NCBI RefSeq assembly: GCF_000143415.4
Contig: NW_003314338.1
Coordinates: 614,216 to 662,420, forward strand
DNA: 48,205 nt
Direction of reading: 5' to 3'
From: Selaginella moellendorffii
Lineage: Eukaryota; Streptophyta; Lycopodiopsida; Selaginellales; Selaginellaceae
In this document: in pieces, positions 20,282-32,841 of the stretch
How positions within the stretch are numbered: position 1 is the stretch's first letter
Layout: the number at the start of each line of letters is the position of its first letter
The notes under the pieces: generated by a model
Databases searched by the model: none
What the model was told of the DNA's origin: nothing
What the model saw: only the letters and a program-made list of their open reading frames with translations
Made by a program: the position numbers and the translations under genes

Positions 20282-20846
20282 TGTAGCGCATATGGTTTTT
20301 GCCCTTTATCCTATGGTGATTTACCATAGGATAACACCATGAAGCGGAACCTAAACCCTCTTTATGCCACATGTCATATGCCACGTGTCCATAGGATAGT
20401 GGTGTGGAACCCGAGGTTCAGGGCCTTAGGCCACTGAACGAAGGAATGGTGCCAAACTCCCAAGCATGGAGCCAAGGAGTGACGGAACCGAACCACAGAG
20501 CAACTCCTGAGCATACAGCCCAAAGAGCGAAGGGACAAGAGCCTTGAGCAATTTGGAATAGTCTTAGAGTATCCAGCATCCCAATGCCAAGACCAGCACG
20601 CAAAACGGAGCCAAATAGAGTTTAGCGCTATTTCAGCATACTGGTGGCCTAACGCGAGGACATGGGTACTCCACCAACTAGCATGGTGTGGAACTTGGGA
20701 TTAGACCCAAGTCAGACGCAGAACAAGGATAGGCATGCAAGAGGGAGCTAGACTATGCCTCAAGTTGGTCGGCTATGCCCGACCTACCCACTATCCCTAC
20801 TATACATTTGGAACCCCCCACAGCCCCCCCCTTGAGGAACATACGC
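20282..20846 (-). mobile_element. Family A LTR, 3' part, inverted (fragment)
   Basis: Reverse complement of the last ~565 bp of a family A LTR, reading from TGTAGCGC (LTR end) to the C-run that mirrors the G-run of the plus-strand copies. Near its end lies a perfect 11-bp stem with a 7-bp loop (20306-20316 and 20324-20334, ttatcctatgg / ccataggataa). The orientation is opposite to the other large family A pieces. Confidence 0.85.
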
Positions 20847-23800
20847 TTAGTGAGTAATGTGTTTACGAAGTTACTTGGTTAAACAATGATTAACCCCAAA
20901 GTGGTTGATGGTGAAGCTAGTTTACTTGCATGAAGTAGCATTGTAGTAGCTTTGACTGGATTCTCAATGATAATTCATTATGTTAAGCTTATGTCGGTAC
21001 CTTGTTCCTTGAGGGTTTGCCTATTGAGGTGTTGGAAAAGGGTTGTCGCATTCATTTGCTATAGCTCATTCGTTGATCCGTAAGCACTTGGAGTAAATTG
21101 TTGGATGGAGAAAATGTGTAGTTAGGGCATTGACATCACTAACACCTATGTTAGTGGAAGTGGTATTGTTATTTTGAGTGATGAGGAATTTTCCTTGGAC
21201 CTTGATTTTTCATATCATTTTTCTTGTTAGTGCTTTGGTTTCACATTGAATCTTGAAGGTAGTTGAAGAAGAGTGTTAGTGCAATGTGGATATCTGAAGA
21301 TGCGGTTTTTGTGATCAAGCTTTAGATGTTCATTTTGCATTTTGCGAATGTCAGTGTTGGATGTCGAAGATATGGGCAAAAGATGTTCGATGCTTAAGCA
21401 TATTGTTAGATTATAAAAATTTGTGTTGAGGTGAACCTATGTGAAGTTGTTTGTAAGAGGAAGTTAGTTGAGTTTTGAAAGTTTGCAATCCTGGACTAAG
21501 AGTTATTCTTTTTCTAGGATGGAAAATTATCCACAAATTTTCTTAGAGTTTTCTAATGGCTGATCTATTAATCACTTTTCTCGAAAACCATTCCGTTTTT
21601 GTAAGTCAGTACAAACTAGTGAAGGGGTTAGAGTTGACTTCAGTTGGTTTAAACCTTAGTAGGTAGTTTATATGATGCGACCCAAAAGGGATGCTAACTT
21701 TTGGGGTTAAGGCAATTGAGTTGGATAGAGTCTGGAGTTGGTGTAAAAAAGTGGCTGTTGCACTTTTCTAAGAAGGGTGACCCTTGTGCCTTTCTTCTGT
21801 AATATTATGCTTAGTAGCAGGTTGAATCTTGCATTTTGTTAGACTCTATGAGAGTAGTGAGCTCTCACTGATCCTGATTTAGTCTTGGTGGCCCTGCACC
21901 TTAGCTAAAGATGGTGATGTCTAACTTAGTTGTTTGAGGTTGAAATGTTAGTACCCATACTATAGCTTTGTCTATGAGGAGGTTGTGTACCGATATGAGT
22001 CCATCTCATGGTTTACACTTTAGTTTTGACTAAGTGTTGATCATGCATAGCTAGTGTCTTCAAGGTATGCTCAGAGCTAGTAGCTAAACGCATTAGTGAA
22101 CTTATTGCAGTTGAGTTGGATTCGAGTGGTCATTTAGTTTGTGCTTATCTATGAACTTTTATCTCGTATTTGAGGTATTACGTTTATGTTGGATAAGTAT
22201 ATAACTTGATGACATAAGTTTAGTGTTTGGGTCTTGTGAAGGCAAGTGAAAGAGTGATTATTGGTTGCTTTGCGACTAGTGGTTGCTAGTAGACTTTGTC
22301 AAGGACTTTGACATTTGTTTCACTCGATGATGATTTAGCAGTGATGAGTTTGCTTTACCAGATGGTGTTGCGAAGGATCGTGTCGTTAGACTTATATGGT
22401 TTTTTCATATTGGTATATCGATTCTACCTTTATCAATGTCATTTGGTTATGTTTAGTCTGTAGTGTTAGATTACATTGAGTCTTGGACGTGGTGAATCAC
22501 TCTTTGATAATATGTTATCTATAACTGAGTATTGTTGAAGAACTAGTCTCAGATACTGACTAAAGTATCTTTGACTTTGGTTAGCTTGGTTGCTAAAGAG
22601 TTTTGGGTGGTGATTCACTTTTGCTTTCTTCTAGCTTTGTTATGGTGTTGATGGCATTGAAGTGATGCCTTGTTGTTGACATTATTGATGTTGAGATTCG
22701 AGTGAAATGAGATATCTCTTTGTAGGATTGATATTGAGTTTCATTAGTCTTGATGAAGATAGTGTTGATGATTTGGCTGTAGTTTTGTGTTGTTAGCATT
22801 CATGCATTTGCTAGGTAGCAACTGTATTGACGTTTTAATGAACTAAGTAGCAAGTTTGAGTTAGTTATGTTCTAGACAAGATTGTTTAGTTGGGGTTGAG
22901 CTTTAAACTTTTCTTTGAAAAGTGATTTAGTCGTGAACTATGCTAACTCTATGAGAGGAAGAGTTAGTGATCGATATTAAAATGTTTGAATCCTTATTGG
23001 ATTTGAGTTGGAATATATTGATCATTGATGATTCCTCTTGTGCTTGTTATAAAGTGAGTTACGTCTTGCTGTAGATGGATTCATGGAGGATCGTTTAATG
23101 ATCACTTGTTGAGCATAGCTTCATTATATTTAGCTTTTAGATTGATGTAGACATACTCTCCATTAGCTTTGTATTATGATGTTTGACATTTAAATATGTT
23201 GAGAAGGATATTATGGGTTGTACAATGATTTTTTTTTTAGCATTAAAGTTAGTTCATGCAAGATTTGTGATCATTGTTAGGCATGATTTAACTATAGGCT
23301 TCTTTGAGCTTTTAGTTCTTTGAGTTTTTGTATTTGTTAGAAGTTGTTGGGGAAGATATTTGGCTCATTAGCTTCAATGTTGAAGTTAGTATTTGCATCT
23401 ACCAATCATTGGTGATGATTGACTATCATCTAAGATAATTGATTATCCTTGTCAGAGGTTTTGCTTGATTATCGTTAATCTAGAATGATTTGCTATTCTT
23501 CGGGATGGTGAATTCCTTCTTAGAAGATGATTCTACATATTTCTTTTTGATAGGATGATTAATGATTTTTCATAATGGTTAGTTGTTCTCTTTGATGGCT
23601 TATGGCTTTTTGTAATATCATTTATTCTTTATGGCTTGCTCTAGATTGATATTTTGGGTTTGAGACATCAGTAGGACGTTGTTGACACTTGCTTAGGCAA
23701 CTTGAGTTCCTTGGTATTGTTGACCGGGATCTATTCAGATTGGCTGGTGTGATGGTTAGCATAACTAAGTGTTTGTTAGTATTACCACATTTATTATATT

Positions 23801-24291
23801 ATGTTGATTGTTGCTCGAGTTTGTTCTGATAGATTAGGATGTTATATCCTTTGGGTGATACATTTGTGAGTCTCTTGCTTGCCAGTCAATGATACTTTAT
23901 GTTCTTTGAGTTATCTTTGGTAAGTTGTTTAGCATACTATTTACAATCTTCGGTAGCTAAGTTTTCTCATTGAGTTTACTTGATAATATACTTGTTATTG
24001 AATTTTGTTAGATGGTGAATCCTATGTTTTCCAATGATAGTGATCTTGGTGGTTCCTATCCTATAATATTGGTTTATCGGATGATAACCTATTTGGAATA
24101 CTTTTGTGTTCTAATCTAAGCTCTAAAATATTATTGTCTATGACTTTGATATAGTCCATATATTGATCTTTGAGTTTGGGCCAATATAGGTAGACTAGCT
24201 TCAGAACTTCGTGTGCATGGTAAAATCTTTAGTCATGGGGTAGCTATTGTCGACTGGTCACATAACCCACCTCTCTGTCGATGTTCCTTAT
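20847..24291 (+). mobile_element. Family A interior, copy A (first part)
   Basis: Non-coding interior of a family A element. From about 21165 it is collinear with 26998-30090 (copy B): for example gagtgatgaggaatttt, ttgatgatttggctgtag and the gataattgattatcctt block. It is G/T-rich on the plus strand and has no reverse transcriptase, integrase or gag motif, so it resembles a non-autonomous large retrotransposon derivative. The first ~320 bp (20847-21165) have no match in copy B; part may match the start of copy C at 43745-43800. It is interrupted at 24291 by a solo LTR and resumes at 25445. Confidence 0.75.
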
Positions 24292-25444
24292 TGTTGCGAA
24301 TGTGACTTCGAGTATCGAAAGTTACCTGTCAGCCAATCCTTACAGACACTCTTTCCTTACTGCCACAATAGCAGGAGTTCGGTATTGTTGGACCCATTAT
24401 CAATTTCCGCCTGAGCTAGTTGAGAAACTGGTCTTCATGTGTGCACTTGACCAGATGAGCATAAGGACGGAATTCCTAAGTGCTATTAGTCAAACATACT
24501 TGACCTGGTTAGAGAAACTCATTTGTTAACTTACACTTGCTAGTGTTGGGAACCCCCATGATATTGAGCTTGGTCCATCAATAGTTGCTAGATGATAGCT
24601 TACCATGTCTGCCAAACATCCTCACTATCATGCCCTTTGTGTTAGTCTCATTTCGGTCCCAAATGCTATTTATGAGAAGTGTCTGAATTTGCTCATTTGG
24701 CATATTTATAGAATGTAAAGATTGGCTTGAACAAAATGGTGTTTGTCCCATGTCCAAATTCGCAATCTAGTGCCATTCCATATTTAGTAAGTTTCAAGTT
24801 TATCCCAAAGAGTAACTCTTGATACTAAGGGAGGCTTGGGGTGAAAGCCCAAAGTGTGTATTCCTCAGGGGGGGCGGGGGGGGGGCCTGTGGGGGGTTCC
24901 AAATGTATAGTAGGGATAGTGGGTAGGTCGGGCATGGCCAACCAACCTAAGGTATAGTTTAACTCCCGCTTGCATGCCTATCCTTATTTTGCGTTTGGCT
25001 TGGGTCTAAGCCCAAGCTCCACTCCATGCTAGCTGGAGGAGTACCCATGTCCTTGTGTTAGCCACCGGTATGCTGAAATAGTGCCAGACTCTGTTTAGCT
25101 TCGTTTTGAGTGTTGATCTTGGCATTAAGAGGCTAGATACTCTAGAACTGTTCCAAGTCACTCTGTGCTTCTGTTCCTTCGCTCCTTGGGCTGTACGCTC
25201 GGGAGTTGCTCCGTGGTTCAGTTGTATCACTCCTTGGCTCTATGCTTGGGAGTTTGGCACCGTTCCTTCGTTCAGTGGCCCAAAGCCCTAAATCTTGGGT
25301 TCCACACCACTGTCCTTTAGATATGTGGCATGTGACACGTGGCATTTGTCATGTGGCAATAAGAGGGTTTAGGTTCCGCTTCGTGGTTATCCTATGGTAA
25401 ATCACCATAAGATAAAGGGTCAAAACCACGTGCACTACACTTAT
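24287..25444 (+). mobile_element. Nested family A solo LTR with perfect 5-bp target duplication
   Basis: The LTR runs 24292-25439 (1148 bp, TGTTGCGAATGTGAC to CACTACA) and is flanked by CTTAT at 24287-24291 and CTTAT at 25440-25444. Copy B shows the empty site (ctttgtcgatattccttattccgttcaaaggg, near 30090) uninterrupted, which confirms insertion into the interior of copy A. One reading frame of its 5' part (82 codons, containing VTSSIESYLSAN) is open but decayed in sister LTRs. It carries a long G-run at about 24868-24885 and the terminal stem-loop. Confidence 0.93.
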
Positions 25445-25855
25445 TCCATTAAAAAGGGCATGACTGTGTAAACAACTCTAACTACCTATTTACAGTAGTC
25501 TATCTAAACCTTACTAACGGGTTTAGTTTCTTTGCTCATGAGGGTTAGGGCCTTTGGCTTCTCTCTCTATATCCCTGTGGGCAGGGGCATATCATACTTT
25601 TGTAAGCTAGGTGACACCCAGAGCAGCAAGGGTGGCTAACTCCATTGGTCATTTCCTTGTCAGTGATAGCCAAAAGGTGTCTAAGCTGGTAGCACATCCA
25701 TGTTAGACACAGAAGTTGCCTCCTAACTCATTTAAGTTGGTGCATTTCTCACATAGTGTGAATACTATGAACTTTTTCTGGAGTTGTTTCCTTGGTGGTA
25801 TTCTAGACTCGAGTATGCATCGACGAGGATGTTGATCTTCTCTAGTGGGGGAGAG
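25445..25855 (+). mobile_element. Family A interior, copy A (last part) with polypurine tract
   Basis: Continues copy A after the nested LTR and is collinear with about 30090-30493. It ends in agtgggggagag directly before the next LTR at 25856, a good polypurine tract of the kind that primes plus-strand synthesis in LTR retrotransposons. Confidence 0.82.
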
Positions 25856-26993
25856 TGTCGCGAATGTGACTTCGGGTATCGAAAGTTACCTATCGGCTAG
25901 TCCTTTCAGATATTCTTTCCTTACTGCCACGACAGTAGGAGGTTAGTATTGCTGAACCTGTTATCAGTTTCCCACTTGAGCTAGTTGAGAAATTGGTCAA
26001 TGACCATATACTTAGATTGGATAAACATAAGGTAGGAACCTTATGTGTTTCTTACTGAGCATACTCGAACTGGTTTGAGAAACTTGAGTCATTAGCTTGC
26101 ACTTGCTAGTATCAAGAACCCCCGCAATATTGATATTGGTCCTTCAATATTTGCTAGATGATAGCTTATCATGTTTGCCAAACACCCTCGCTATCATGCC
26201 CTTTGTGTTAATCTCATTTCGGTCCTAAATGCTATTTATGGAAAGTGTATAAATTTATTCATTTGGCATATCTACGGAATGTAGAGATTGGTCTGAACAC
26301 AATGGTGTTCGTCCCATGTCCAAATTCGCATTCTAATGCCATTCCAGATTTAGTAAATTTCAAGCTTGTCCTAGAGACTAACTCCTGATACTAAGGGAGG
26401 CTTGGGGTGAAAGCCCAAAGCGTGTGTTCTTCAGGGGGGGGGGGCGTCTGTGGGGGATTCTAAATGTATAGTAGGGATAGTGGGTAGGTTGGGCATGGCT
26501 GACCAACCTGAGGTATAGTTTAGCTCCCGCTTGCGTGCCTGTCCTTGTTTTGCGTCCGGCTTGGGTCTAAGCCCAAGTTCCATTCCATGTTAGCTGGTGG
26601 AGTACCCATGTCCTCACTTTAGGCCATCGGTATGCTGAAATAGTGTCAAACCCCATTTGGCTCCATTTTGCATGCTGGTTTTGCAATTGGGATGCTGAAC
26701 TATTCTAAGTCGCTCCATGCCCCTGTCCCTTTGCTCCTTGGGCTGTATGCTTGGGAGTTGCTCTGTGGTTTAGTTCTATCACTCCTTAGCTCCATGCTTG
26801 GGAGTTTGGCACCGTTCCTTTGTTCAGTGGCCCAAAGCCCTAAAACTTGGGTTTCACATCACGTTCCTTTGGACATGTGGCATGTGACATGTGGCATCTG
26901 TCATATGGCACATAGAAGGTTTAGGTACCGTTTCGTGGTGTTATCCTATGGTAAATCACCATAGAATAAAGGGTCAAAACCACGTATGCTACA
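25856..26993 (+). mobile_element. Family A LTR, full length (middle LTR)
   Basis: 1138 bp, TGTCGCGAATGTGAC to GTATGCTACA, preceded by the polypurine tract of copy A, so it served as the 3' LTR of copy A. Inside are the GGGTGAAAGCCCAAAGC block, a G-run (26434-26444), ttctaaatgtatagtaggg, and the stem-loop at about 26941-26968. Copy B's interior follows directly without a recognisable primer-binding site. Confidence 0.88.
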
Positions 26994-29900
26994 CATTGTT
27001 ATTTCGAGTGATGAGGAATTTTCTTTGGACCTTGATTTTCCATGTCATTTTTCTTGTTAGTGCTTTGGTTTCACATTGGATCTTGAAGGTGGTTGAAGAA
27101 AAATGTTAGTGCAATATGGGTATCCGAAGATGTGGTCTTCGTGATTAAGCTTTAGATGTTCATTTTTGTATTTTGCGGATGTCGGTGTTGAATGTCAAAA
27201 GTATGGGCAAAAAGATGTTTGAGGCTTAAGCATACTATGGGTTATGAATATTTATGTTGAGGTGAACCTATGTGAAGTTGTTAGTGGGAAGAAGTTGGTT
27301 GAGTCTTGAAAGTTTGTATTCCTAGACTAAGAGTTATATTTTTTCTAAGATGGAAAATTTTCCACAAATTTTCTTAGACTTTTCCAATGGCTGATCTATT
27401 GATCACTTTGCTCGAAAACCATTTTGTTTTCGTAAGTCAATACAAACTAGTGAAGCTAACTTTTGGGGTTAAGGCAATTGGGTTGGATAGAGTCTGGAGT
27501 TAGTGTAGAAAAGTGATTGTTGCACTTTTCTAAGAAGGGTGGCCCTTGTGCCTTTCTTTTAGCATTATGCTTGGTGGCAACTTGCACCTTGCATTTCGTT
27601 AAACTCTATGAGAGTAGTGAGCTCTCATTGATCTTGACTTGGTCTAGGTAGCTTTGCGCCTTGGCTGAGGATAGTGATGTTCGACTTAGTTGTTTAAGGT
27701 TGAGATGTTAGTACCCGTACTATAACTTTGTCTATGAGGAGGTTGTGTACCGATATAAATCCATCTCATGGTTTACACTTTAGTTTCAACTAAGTGTTGA
27801 TCATGTATACTCTTCAAGGCATGCTCAGAGCTGTTGGCTAAACACATTAGTGAGCTTATTGCGGTTGAGTTGGATTTGAGTGATCATTTAATTTGTGTTT
27901 ATTTATGAACTTTTATCTCAATCTGGGGTATTACATTTATGTTGGACAAGTATATAACTCAATGACGTGAGTTTAGTGTTGGGTCTTGTGAAGGCAAGTT
28001 GAAAAGTGATTCTTGGTTGCTTTGCAACTAGTGATTGCTTGTAGACTTCATCGAGGACTGTTTAACACTTGCTTTGCTCGATGATGATTTAATAGTGATG
28101 GGCTTGCTTTACTGGATGGTGTTGCGGAAGATCGTGTCGTTGGACTTACATGGTTTTTCCATGTGGCATATCGACTCTACCTTTGTCGATATCATTTGGT
28201 TACATTTAGTTCATAATGTTGGATTTCATTGAGTCTTGGACGTGGTGAATCACTCTTTGATAAAGTGTTATCTATAATTGAGTTTTGTTGAAGGATTAGT
28301 CTCAGATATTAACTAAAGTATCTTCGACTTTGGTTAACTTAGTTGCTAGAGAGTTTTGGGTGGTGATTCACTCTTGCTTTTTTTTAAGCTTTGTTCTAGT
28401 GTTGATGGCATTGAAGTGATGCCTTGTCATTAACATTGTTGATGTTGAGATTTGAGTGAAATGAGATGTCTTTCTATACGATTGATATTGAGTTTCATTA
28501 GTCTCGATAAAAATAGTGTTGATGATTTGGCTTTAGCTTTGTGTTATTGGCATTCGGGCATTTTCTAGTTAACAATTGTATTGATGTTCAAATGAACTGA
28601 GTAGCAAGTTTGAGTTAGTTGTGTTCTAGACGAGATTGCTTAGTTGAGGTTAAGTTTTGGGCTTTTTCTTGAAAGGTGATTTAGTCATGGACTATGCTAA
28701 CTTTACAAGTGGAAGAGTTAGTGATCGATGTTAGAATATTTAAATTCTTATTGGATTTGAGTTGGAATATATTGATTATTGATGATTCCTGTTGTGATTG
28801 TTATGAAGTGAATTACATCTTGCTGTAAATAGATTTATGGAGGATCGTTTAGTGATCACTTGTTAAGCATAGCTCTATTGTGCTTAGCTTTTGGATTGAT
28901 GCAGAAACGCTCTTCATTAGCTTTGGCATTCTAAAGTTTGGCTTTATAGATGTGTTAAGGAGGATATTATGGATTGTGGCATGATTTCTTCTTTAGCATT
29001 GAAGTTAGTTCATGCGAAACTTATGATCGATTGTTACACAAGACTTAGTTATAGGCTTCTTCGAGCTTTTTGTTCTTTGAGTTTCATGCTCATTGTTCCA
29101 TTTGTTAAAAGTTGTTGGGGAAGGCATTTTTAGCTCATTAACTTCGATGTTGAAGTTGGTTTTTGCATCTAGCAATCATTGGTGATGATTGACTATTATC
29201 TAGGATAATTGATTATCCTTGTAAGAGGTTTTGCTTGATTATTGTTGATCTAGAATGATTTGCTATTCTTCGGGATGGTGGATTCCTTCTTAGACAATAA
29301 TTCTGCATGTCTCTTTTTGATAGGATTATTAATGATTTTTCATAATGGTTAATTGTTCTCTTTGATGGCTTATAGCTTTTCACAATACCACATATTTTTT
29401 GTGGTTTGCTCTGAATTAGTCTTTTGGGTTTGAGACATTTGTAGGACATTGCTGATACTTGTTTAGGCAACTTGAGTTCTTTCGTATTGTTGACTAGGAT
29501 CTATTCAGATTAACTAATGCAATGTTTGGCATGACTAAGTGTTTGTTGGTCTTACCATATTCATTCTATTCTGTTGATTGTTACTTGAGCTAGTTCTAAT
29601 AGATTAACATATTATTTCCTTTAGGTGATACATTCGTGAGCGTTATGCTTATTGGTTAATGATACTTTGTATTCTTTGAGTTGTCTTTCATAAGTTGTTT
29701 GGCATACTATCTACAATCTTTGGTAGTTAAGCTTTATCATTGAGTTTTCTCGATGATACACTTGCTATTGAATTTTGTTTGATGGTGAATCTTATGTTTC
29801 CAAACAATGATGATCTTGGTGGTTTCTATACTATAATACTGGTTTATCAGATGATAACTTATTTGGAATACTTTTGTGTTCTAATCTAAAATATATTCAT

Positions 29901-30493
29901 TGATAATTAAGTCTCTAAGATATCATTGTCTATGACTTTGATATTGTCCATCTATTAATCTTTGAGTTTGGGCCAGTATAGGCAGATTGGCTTCGGCACT
30001 TTATGTGCATGGTGAAATCTTTAGTCATGGGGTAGCTACTATCCACTGGTCACATAACCCTCTTCTTTGTCGATATTCCTTATTCCGTTCAAAGGGCATG
30101 ACCGTGTAAACAACTTTAACTGCCTATTTATAGTAGTTTATCTAAACCTTACTGATGGGTTTGGTTTCTTTGCTTAGGAGGGTTGGGTCCTTTGTCTTCT
30201 CTCTCTATGTCCTTGTAGGCAGGGGTGTATCACACTTTTGTAAGTTGGGTGACAACTAGAGTAGCAAGGGTGGCTAACTCCGTTAGTCATTTCCTTGTCG
30301 GCGACAGCCAAAAGGTGTCTAAGCTGGTAGCGCATCCGTGTTAAATAAAGAGGTTACTTCCTAACTCATTTAAGTTGGTGCATTTTTCACATAGTGTGAA
30401 TACCGTAAACTTTTTCTAGAGTTGTTTCCTTGGTAATATTCTAGACTCGAGTATGCATCGACGAGGACGTCGATCTTCCCTAGGGGGGGAGAG
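26994..30493 (+). mobile_element. Family A interior, copy B
   Basis: 3.5 kb, collinear with copy A from its first bases (attgttatttcgagtgatg matches 21163 onward). Relative to copy A it lacks ~67 bp near 27455 and all of the 5' leader. No protein-coding domain is visible in any frame. It ends in the polypurine tract aggggggggagag before LTR 30494. Copy B keeps the uninterrupted site into which the solo LTR jumped in copy A. Confidence 0.8.
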
Positions 30494-31601
30494 TGTCACG
30501 AATGTGACTTCGGGTATCGAAAGTTATATGTCGGCTAGTCCTTTCAGATATTCTTTCCTTACTACCACAACAACAGGAGGTCAATATTGCTGGACCCGTT
30601 ATCAGTCTCCGCCTAAGTTAGTTGAGAAATTGGCCCTTACGTGTGCACTTGACCAGATGAGCATAAGGAAGGAATTCTTAAGTGTCTATTTAGTCATGCA
30701 TACTTGACCTAGTTAAAGAAACTCATTCATTAACTTGCATTTGCTAGTGTTGGGAAGCCTTGCATTATTGAAATTGGTCCCTCAATATTCGCTAGATGAT
30801 AGCTTACCATGTCTACCAGGTGTCATGCCCTAATTCGGTCTCAAATGCTATTTATAGAAAGTGTCTAGATTTGCTCATTTGGCATATCTATAGAATGTAG
30901 AGATTAGCTTGAACACAATGGTGTTTGTCCCGTGTCTAAATTCACAATGTAACACCATTCCATATTTAGTAAGTTTCAAGCTTATCCCAAAAAGTAACTC
31001 TTGATACTAAAGGAGGCTTGGGGTGAAAGCCCAAAGCATGTGTTCTTCGGGGGGGGGGGGGGTTGGGGGTTCAAAATGTATAATAGGGATAGTGGGTAAG
31101 TTGGGCATAACCAACCAACCTAAGGTATAGTTTAGCTCCCGCTTGCGTGCTTGTCCTTGTTCTACGTCCGGCTTGGGTCTAAACCTAAGTTCCACACTAT
31201 GTTAGCTGGTGGAATACTCATATCCTTGCGTTCAGCCACCGGTATGCTGAAATAGCACCAGACACTATTTGGCTCCATTTTGCGTGCTGGTCTTGGCATT
31301 GGGATGCTAGATACTCTAGGACTGTTCCAAGTTACTCTGGGCTCCTGTCCCTTCGCTCCTTAGGCTGTACGCTTAGGAGTTGCTCCGTGGTTCGGTTCCG
31401 TCACTCTTTGGCTCCATGCTTGGGAGTTTGGCACCGTTCCTTCATTCAGTGGCCCAAAGCCCTGAACCTCGGGTTCCACACCACTGTCCTATGGACATGT
31501 GGCATATGACACATGGCATAAAGAGGGTTTAGGTTTTGCTTTATGGTGTTATCCTATGGTAAATCACCATAAAATAAAGGGTAAAAACCACGTGCGCTAC
31601 A
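30494..31601 (+). mobile_element. Family A LTR, full length (3' LTR of copy B)
   Basis: 1108 bp, TGTCACGAATGTGAC to GTGCGCTACA. It has the same order of blocks as the other LTRs, with a G-run at 31049-31062. Several CG sites of the sister LTRs appear as TG or CA. The bases beyond (tatac) could not be paired with a target duplication because the left end of the array is rearranged. Confidence 0.88.
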
Positions 31602-31717
31602 TATACTTATGAAGAAGTATATATGCAAAAAAATATTATCAGTTTTTTAATAGGTTTTATTACATATATGTATATAATTATTGATTTGATACTATAAAAC
31701 TATGTAAATTTTTAATG
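31602..31717. other. AT-rich spacer between family A and family H copies
   Basis: Short AT-rich stretch, nothing recognised. Confidence 0.4.
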
Positions 31718-32072
31718 GTCAATACTCCCAATCCAAGTATAGATGGGGTTTTTTACTTGGCTACCTTATGGGGTTTGGAACCTTATTCTAGCCTTCTAGC
31801 CATATGGTTAAGGCATTTTAGTGTTAAAAAATGGTAGAAGTACCCATAAGGCTTGCATTGTATTAAGGTGTTTCAAAATATTAGCTTGAAATCCTTAAAT
31901 GTGGGACACATGGGACATTTGGGCCCAATTATAAAGTCATTGTGGTTTTATAGGTAACAAGTACTATAAATAGAGATAAGGACTTATGAAGGTTATGAGT
32001 GAAACTTTATTGCATGGCTAAAGATGTGGTTAAATACTTAAGGCAAAATAGAAATTTTAGTCACTCATAATA
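31718..32072 (+). mobile_element. Family H LTR copy H5 (3' part, decayed)
   Basis: Aligns with 16410-17151 with internal losses: ctcccaatccaagtatag, tacccataaggcttg, gtggttaaatacttaagg and the end aaattttagtcactca. Most CG and CC of the reference appear as TG, CA or TT. The hexamer array is not present in this part. Confidence 0.72.
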
Positions 32073-32808
32073 TAATTAATTCCAATCTAAATGAAAATTA
32101 TATATTTAGATTATCTACCTTACAAAAGTGAAAACTAATTTACTATATTCTATAGCAATGCTTAGTTTGCCTTGAATTAATAGCAAATGCTTGAATATTC
32201 TAATGTATTCTGATTGTGAATTTTAATATTTTCATAAATCAGAGAAATCTCTAAAGTGCTACTAAAGTATATAGAAAACTCTCTCTCACACACACACACA
32301 AAATATCAATCAATCAATCAATCAATGAACATTGGGGGAAACATGTAGAGTATAAACTTTTTTGAATATTGATGGTATACAAGCCCTAACAGATCAATTC
32401 AGCCATATATATTTTTTAATCAAAATAGCCTTTTAAAGAAAAGAAAATGTAATTACTATTTCTGGTATAGGTAGATTCTAAATTAGATTGGGTTTACATA
32501 TTTAGTGTAAAGCTTTTGACTGGATTTTAACACCTTTGTGTTAACTTTAAGTTTTATCAAATTATTTACTGAACATCATTAATGAATCTATGAAATCATT
32601 AATTATGTTTTTTTTACTGTATAATGATATAATTGATGCCTTTAGAAATGTATAAAATTTGTATGCTTGTTATTACCTTTCATAATAAATATTTTGAATC
32701 AAAGTACATTTCTTTATTTTCTAGAGAAATTGTAATCAGGGCAGGGAAACTCTTTTTGTGTGTTGTGGATAATCAAATTATTTATTTAGATCTAAATAAT
32801 ACATACAA

Positions 32809-32841
<33 letters not shown>

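Noticed and set aside
18732-31601. CRISPR-like or satellite array from regularly recurring blocks
   Set aside because: The blocks are long, ordered LTR and interior segments with target duplication and polypurine tracts, as expected of LTR retrotransposons.
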